Of a DNA stretch of 64,000 nt, positions 57,555-64,000 are shown piece after piece. Position numbers and translations under genes: made by a program. Position 1 is the first letter of the stretch; every line of letters begins with the position of its first letter. The notes beneath the pieces are model-generated. The model was not told the origin of the DNA, did no database searches, and worked only from the letters and a program-made list of their open reading frames with translations. This stretch comes from Acanthaster planci (taxonomy: Eukaryota > Echinodermata > Asteroidea > Valvatida > Acanthasteridae): assembly GCF_001949145.1 (NCBI RefSeq), contig NW_019091369.1, positions 3,763,758 through 3,827,757 on the forward strand, in the 5' to 3' direction.

Positions 57555-60500
57555 TTAGTACTCTTCATCCTCTTCTTCCGCATCGGCTGAGTCGACACCA
57601 ACCTCCTCGTAATCCTTCTCCAAGGCTGCCAGATCTNNNNNNNNNNNNNNNNNNNNNNNNNNNNNNNNNNNNNNNNNNNNNNNNNNNNNNNNNNNNNNNN
57701 NNNNNNNNNNNNNNNNNNNNNNNNNNNNNNNNNNNNNNNNNNNNNNNNNNNNNNNNNNNNNNNNNNNNNNNNNNNNNNNNNNNNNNNNNNNNNNNNNNNN
57801 NNNNNNNNNNNNNNNNNNNNNNNNNNNNNNNNNNNNNNNNNNNNNNNNNNNNNNNNNNNNNNNNNNNNNNNNNNNNNNNNNNNNNNNNNNNNNNNNNNNN
57901 NNNNNNNNNNNNNNNNNNNNNNNNNNNNNNNNNNNNNNNNNNNNNNNNNNNNNNNNNNNNNNNNNNNNNNNNNNNNNNNNNNNNNNNNNNNNNNNNNNNN
58001 NNNNNNNNNNNNNNNNNNNNNNNNNNNNNNNNNNNNNNNNNNNNNNNNNNNNNNNNNNNNNNNNNNNNNNNNNNNNNNNNNNNNNNNNNNNNNNNNNNNN
58101 NNNNNNNNNNNNNNNNNNNNNNNNNNNNNNNNNNNNNNNNNNNNNNNNNNNNNNNNNNNNNNNNNNNNNNNNNNNNNNNNNNNNNNNNNNNNNNNNNNNN
58201 NNNNNNNNNNNNNNNNNNNNNNNNNNNNNNNNNNNNNNNNNNNNNNNNNNNNNNNNNNNNNNNNNNNNNNNNNNNNNNNNNNNNNNNNNNNNNNNNNNNN
58301 NNNNNNNNNNNNNNNNNNNNNNNNNNNNNNNNNNNNNNNNNNNNNNNNNNNNNNNNNNNNNNNNNNNNNNNNNNNNNNNNNNNNNNNNNNNNNNNNNNNN
58401 NNNNNNNNNNNNNNNNNNNNNNNNNNNNNNNNNNNNNNNNNNNNNNNNNNNNNNNNNNNNNNNNNNNNNNNNNNNNNNNNNNNNNNNNNNNNNNNNNNNN
58501 NNNNNNNNNNNNNNNNNNNNNNNNNNNNNNNNNNNNNNNNNNNNNNNNNNNNNNNNNNNNNNNNNNNNNNNNNNNNNNNNNNNNNNNNNNNNNNNNNNNN
58601 NNNNNNNNNNNNNNNNNNNNNNNNNNNNNNNNNNNGGGGACGACATCCCCACGAAAGAGCAGACAGCAGGCCATATATTTGCCATGACGAGGATCGCACT
58701 TCACCATCTGGTTATTTGGCTCAAAGCAGGAATTAGTGATCTCTGCGACGGTCAGCTGCTCATGGTAGGCCTTCTCAGCAGATATGATAGGAGCGTAGGT
58801 TACGAGGGGGAAGTGAATACGTGGGTAAGGCACCAGGTTGGTCTGGAACTCTGCCAGGTCGACATTGAGGGAACCATCAAATCTTAGAGATGCTGTTATG
58901 GAGGACACAACCTGAGCAATCAGTCGATTAACATTGGTGTATGTCTGCTTATCGATATCCATGTTTCGCAAGCAAATGTCGTAGATGGCCTCGTTGTCGA
59001 CCATAAAGGCGCAGTCAGTGTGCTCCAGGGTGGTGTGGGTGGTCAGGATGGAGTTGTAGGGCTCCACAACAGCCGAGGAGAGATTTGGAGACGGGTAAAT
59101 AGCAAATTCCAGTTTGGGTCTTTTGCCATAGTCGACAGAAAGACGCTCCATCAACAGGGATGTGAAGCCAGAGCCGGTTCCTCCACCGAAGCTGTGGAAG
59201 ATGAGGAAACCCTGGAGACCCGTACACTGATCGGCCTTTGAGCAGTAAGAAAATTAACAAACCAGCTTGTTGGGTCGAATGGCATGTACAGGTAGCAATA
59301 AAAAGTGAACCAATGATCCAAAAGATAAAACAGATACATTAGTTTACAAAAAAATTCAAACAGAACAAAATTGTAAGGTCGACATTCAGCTCAAGACAAG
59401 GACTCAGACAAGGACAGCGACAAAGTTAGAAACTTCGAGCGATAGGAAAAATTATTCCATCCAAAGATCAATGAAGACTTACTATTTTTCTGATTCTATC
59501 CAGAACTTCATCTATTAAATCTTTGCCCACGCTGTAATGACCTCTGGCGTAGTTGTTTGCGGCACCTTCCTTCCCTGAAATCAGCTGATCAGGGTGGAAG
59601 AGCTGACGGTAAGTGCCAGTACGGACCTCATCTGTACAGGATAAACATGATTTTAAAGTTAACAGTGTCTTAAGTACAGTTTCACAGTCGGTTTTTTTAT
59701 TTATGTTTATAAACATAAGTTTCGACATGAATGACTAAGTACATGCACGACAAAACCCTGTAGAACAAGGGGACCTGTCGCTAGTAAGGGCTAAGACACA
59801 CTTCACACTTCATTGGTCCTTAAAATGTGAACCTGAGAAACTATGATCAACGAGAATCATTTTTTTTCACCTACCTACGACGGTTGGTTCCAAATCCACC
59901 ATAGTCGCTCTTGGGATATGCTGACCCCCACCAGTCTCACTGAAGAAGGTGTTGAAGGCATCACTGCACTCGTTTACCGTCTTGTCACTAGGCATCTGAC
60001 CATCAGGTTGGATGCCGTGCTCCAGGCAGTACAGCTCCCAGCAGGCATTGCCCATCTGGACTCCAGCCTGGCCGATGTGGACTGAGATAACTTCCCGCTG
60101 CATATTGATTAAGAGAAGACCATTAGTAACTAAATAGAAGAAATCACAGCGATCCGTCAACCATGTACCTTTAAAATGATTTTGATAATCAGCTTTCTTA
60201 AGCTGACCGTAAAGGGGTCAAAGGCCACCATCAAGTAGCATTCGGAAAGATTAAATTCATCATTGACTAGTTCCCGATGTAATTGGTTCTTGCACGACTC
60301 CACTTGACGCAAGACTCGGCTTTATTTGTCCACATAATCTCACTACATATCACTGTGATATTCTGCAAAGATTCTCACAGAAAACAGAAAAAGGACGATT
60401 TTTTCCCGCAATCATTAATAACTTGGGCTCCCCGCTTGTTTTTAAATGACATTTCACGGTCTCACGCTCGACAACACCCCTATCTTATTTCTTGTAATCA

Positions 60501-60895
60501 TTAACTAACGCAGATCATTATTGTAAATCACCCATTGATAAGTAAACGTAAATTTAGCATAGTATGGCTACACCTCAGTCCGTTCCGGTAGACTTTTGTC
60601 TTAGGCATTTAAGAGCTGACGTTTATTCTTTTATTACCATTTCTGATCTCTCCTTTATTAATACCATCAATAGAGCCGATGATTCCTGTTCATGTTTTCA
60701 AATCAGGTGGGGATTTAATACTTTGGATAAAACTGCATGCTTTTCTGCGCTAGGCAGAAAAGAAGTTACCATGTTATTCAGTTTCCACGACATTCTGAAA
60801 AAAATGGCCTGACACTGTAGTAAATGAATCGAGCAGAAGGTTATGCATATCCATGCTCACTTTGGTAGATTTAAGTTGTTTGATTTACTTACCAT
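57555..60895 (-). CDS. TUBA: Alpha-tubulin A12 (interrupted by assembly gap)
   Basis: Alpha-tubulin with four coding exons: 60893-60895 (ATG, gtaagt donor), 59875-60097 (223 bp), 59483-59631 (149 bp), and 59235-57555, whose middle is Ns. Codons 126-325 and 424 to the end are readable; about 98 codons are hidden. The start is MREVISV. Lys40, GGGTGSG, Tyr224 and Glu254 are present. Asp98 in the T3 loop is Gly (GKEGAANN), and codon 125 is Ile rather than Leu. The loop reads [10 protein letters not shown], and residues 172-183 read [12 protein letters not shown] as in A11. The tail is [15 protein letters not shown] strong TATA box stands before the ATG exon. The two sides of the gap are in different frames at the given gap length. 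Confidence 0.92.
57637..58635. other. Assembly gap (999 N)
   Basis: Falls inside the last exon of A12, at the part most similar among paralogs. An uninterrupted exon would need only about 293 bases here, so the stated size is probably an estimate, or an unusual intron is hidden. Confidence 0.95.
60098..60892 (-). other. A12 intron 1
   Basis: 795 bp with no gene or repeat that I recognise. A plus-strand 82-codon frame (60564-60812) has no visible domain. Confidence 0.6.
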
Positions 60896-61026
60896 GTTAA
60901 TGAGATGAGAAAATGAATCAGCTCAGAAATATTCTTAGAAAACTGAGTTCCCCCTCTGGATAGTCCTGCCTCTCGTTAATAAGGAACGACACAGGTGAAT
61001 GTTGGAGCCTCAAGCCGGTTGCAACC

Positions 61027-61035
61027 CTATTTATA
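61027..61035 (-). promoter_or_regulatory. A12 TATA box
   Basis: TATAAATAG on the minus strand, a strong consensus, about 135 bases upstream of the A12 ATG. It predicts a start near 61000 and a 5' UTR of about 100 bases. Confidence 0.7.
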
Positions 61036-62426
61036 CCGGCTCACGAGGCTCCGGAGTTGCGCAATATAAGTGGAGTCCAGGCACCTAAACGAATCTATTA
61101 TCAGTCCCATTCGCGCTATGTAAATCCAACTGAATGACGTGTAATTGTTTTCCGTATTACCGCCCCTTTATGGTAATTAGATCGTTCAAAGGTTGATCGT
61201 TGAACGTCCGTGGTCACTGACCATGCGCGAATGGGCTGTTTGAACGTGAGTATAAAAGCACACCACTATAGCATTGAGGACAGTCCGTCATAGTCACAAG
61301 CCAAGTGCGGACAATGAGTGCATGACGTCATCCGAGTCATCAACCAGAATTAGCTGTGTGACTCGTCCAGCGTACTTGTTAAGACAACAAACTGAGAGTA
61401 CACGTGTAATGTAAAACGTGTATTCCAGAACGTGTACAGAAAATATTCACAAACATTTGTAGCCTGGCTGACTAAAGCTATCTCAAAATCTCAGAATGCT
61501 GGCTGGTTTTATTGTTTGCCAAAATTGAAAAAAAAAAGTTGGTTGGACATTAAAGGAAAGATACCGTACAAATTTCATATCCCGTATTTGAAAGATAAAT
61601 AGACCCAGAAAAGAGTAAACAATCAGAATTCTTTTCAATAAAGGTGTTTTTAATGGGGGAGTGGGGAAGTGGGAACTACTCAAAACTACTGGAATTTCCC
61701 ATTCAGTTTTTGAGTTATGAAAACCCTTGGAACTTTAACCATTTTCTACAGTGTTGGATGATGGGACCTTTGATACTCAATATATATCTTGACTTCCACT
61801 CCAAAATCTTGTTCTAGTTTAGAATAAAATGATGAAAGGAGGTGTTCAGGATTATCCTCGAGGGATTGATTTGAATAACAATCACAAAAGACAATCAAAC
61901 TAAATAAACCTTGATACTGAAAACATTTTTCATGCCAAAACCTGGCAAAATTCAAACGCGTTTATTCATACTACATGTACTAGAAATTAATTTTAATTAA
62001 CTTTACCATGAACAATTTGTGAAAGGATAACTTCTAAGCTATGGGAATCTTAAACATTGAAAAAAAAAGAATTTTGTGTCTGAATCGAGAGGAAAGCACC
62101 ACGTCTATTGCAGACAATCTCAACAGTCAATGTTGCATTAACTGGTACTGTTTTATTTAACACTTATTCTAATAACCATCATTCCATCAGAACTAAAGTC
62201 TTCAATTCCCTCTTATCTTCCATCTATTCTTGGTCTCCCAAACTAAGTTGTTCTGTTATGATACAATTCTTCAAATTAGTTTTTAATTTTTCTCGTTTTT
62301 CCCCTCTTTGGAAGACCATAGGGGTGTGCTTTTCAAAGTTCACCGTTTGTCTTATGAAATGGCATCATTTTAAATTTTAGCCGAGGTACAAAACAGTGAG
62401 AGTGGTGGAAACGTTTCAAATGAGGT
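61036..62426. other. Spacer between A12 and A13
   Basis: No supported gene. A plus-strand TATAAAAG at 61251-61258 points away from A12 but has no clear coding region downstream. The right part is the A13 3' flank. Confidence 0.55.
62152..62157 (-). terminator. Candidate A13 polyadenylation signal
   Basis: AATAAA on the minus strand, about 270 bases past the A13 stop codon. Confidence 0.4.
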
Positions 62427-63668
<1,242 letters not shown>

Positions 63669-63796
63669 CTAAACAAAAATGTTTTCAAGACCAATAAGAA
63701 TCTCTCTGTGAAAACTTCTTTCTTAATTTTTGAGGGATTTTGTTTGGTTCGATTAGTGTATAAATTTCATCCCTCCTACGAGGAATAGGCCGAGAG

Positions 63797-64000
63797 CAGG
63801 GCCGGATCCAGGGGGCGTGGGGCATACGCACCCCCCCTTTTTTGACAAAAAAGTGAATAAAACAGAAGAAAAAGAGGGAGGTAGAAGAAAAAGAGGTGTC
63901 ATTACATGGAGGGAGAGTGCCTAGAATCCAGAATGGCTCCAGACCAAACGCCCTACGGTCATTTTACCATTACTACTTTAGTTCACGCCCCCCCCCCCTT
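63797..64000. mobile_element. Probable hAT-type element end in A13 intron (cut by window)
   Basis: Begins CAGGGCCGGATCCAGGGGGC, a terminal sequence of a kind I associate with non-autonomous hAT-like elements, and the window ends in a C-run that could be the start of the opposite end. The full right end and the second target-site copy lie outside. It occupies the A13 intron between exons 2 and 3. Confidence 0.4.

Noticed and set aside
57565-59154. 529-codon open frame across the assembly gap
   Set aside because: It exists only because Ns contain no stops. The flanks of the gap are in different frames of the same tubulin exon.

Overview
The window is almost entirely one gene family. It is a tandem array of 13 alpha-tubulin genes, labelled here A1 to A13 from left to right, with no other protein gene that I can support. 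Twelve lie on the minus strand; A6 is inverted onto the plus strand. A1 runs off the left edge (its C-terminal third is missing) and A13 runs off the right edge (its first two coding exons are missing). A12 is interrupted by a run of N (57637-58635). All readable exons are open, with no stop or frameshift, so I see no pseudogene among the 13.

The genome is an animal nuclear genome: GT-AG introns, TATA and CCAAT promoter boxes, AATAAA signals, tRNA-derived SINEs and a hAT-type MITE. The TAGGCCTA-rich spacers and marine-invertebrate style repeats suggest a deuterostome invertebrate, perhaps an echinoderm. This is a weak inference and the species cannot be named from the sequence.

Gene plan: a first coding exon carrying only the ATG, a 223-bp second exon (codon 2 to the first base of codon 76), then either one long last exon (A1-A8 and A11) or a 149-bp third exon (codons 76-125) plus a last exon (A9, A10, A12, A13). 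The four-exon plan matches vertebrate alpha-tubulin genes and is probably ancestral, so the codon-125 intron was lost in the A1-A8 group.

Layout: A1 (1-1466), A2 (3697-7267), A3 (9931-13410), A4 (15352-17394), A5 (21070-23295), A6 (25865-27983, plus), A7 (30533-33211), A8 (36150-41993), A9 (43333-46474), A10 (47855-51303), A11 (53381-55948), A12 (57555-60895), A13 (62427 to beyond the right edge). A2-A8 encode nearly identical, conventional alpha-tubulins that differ mainly in the last 16 or so residues. A1 and A9-A12 are more divergent. A9 and A10 lack Lys40, A11 has a tail without the usual glutamate run, A12 has Gly at position 98, and A10 is strongly diverged. Yet A9, A10 and A11 each carry a 3' coding segment almost identical in DNA to A2-A8, which points to gene conversion.

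The products should all act as the alpha half of alpha/beta-tubulin dimers in microtubules. No beta-tubulin is present. The array looks like a set of isotype genes built by tandem duplication, homogenised by conversion, and diversified in tails, promoters and a few functional residues.
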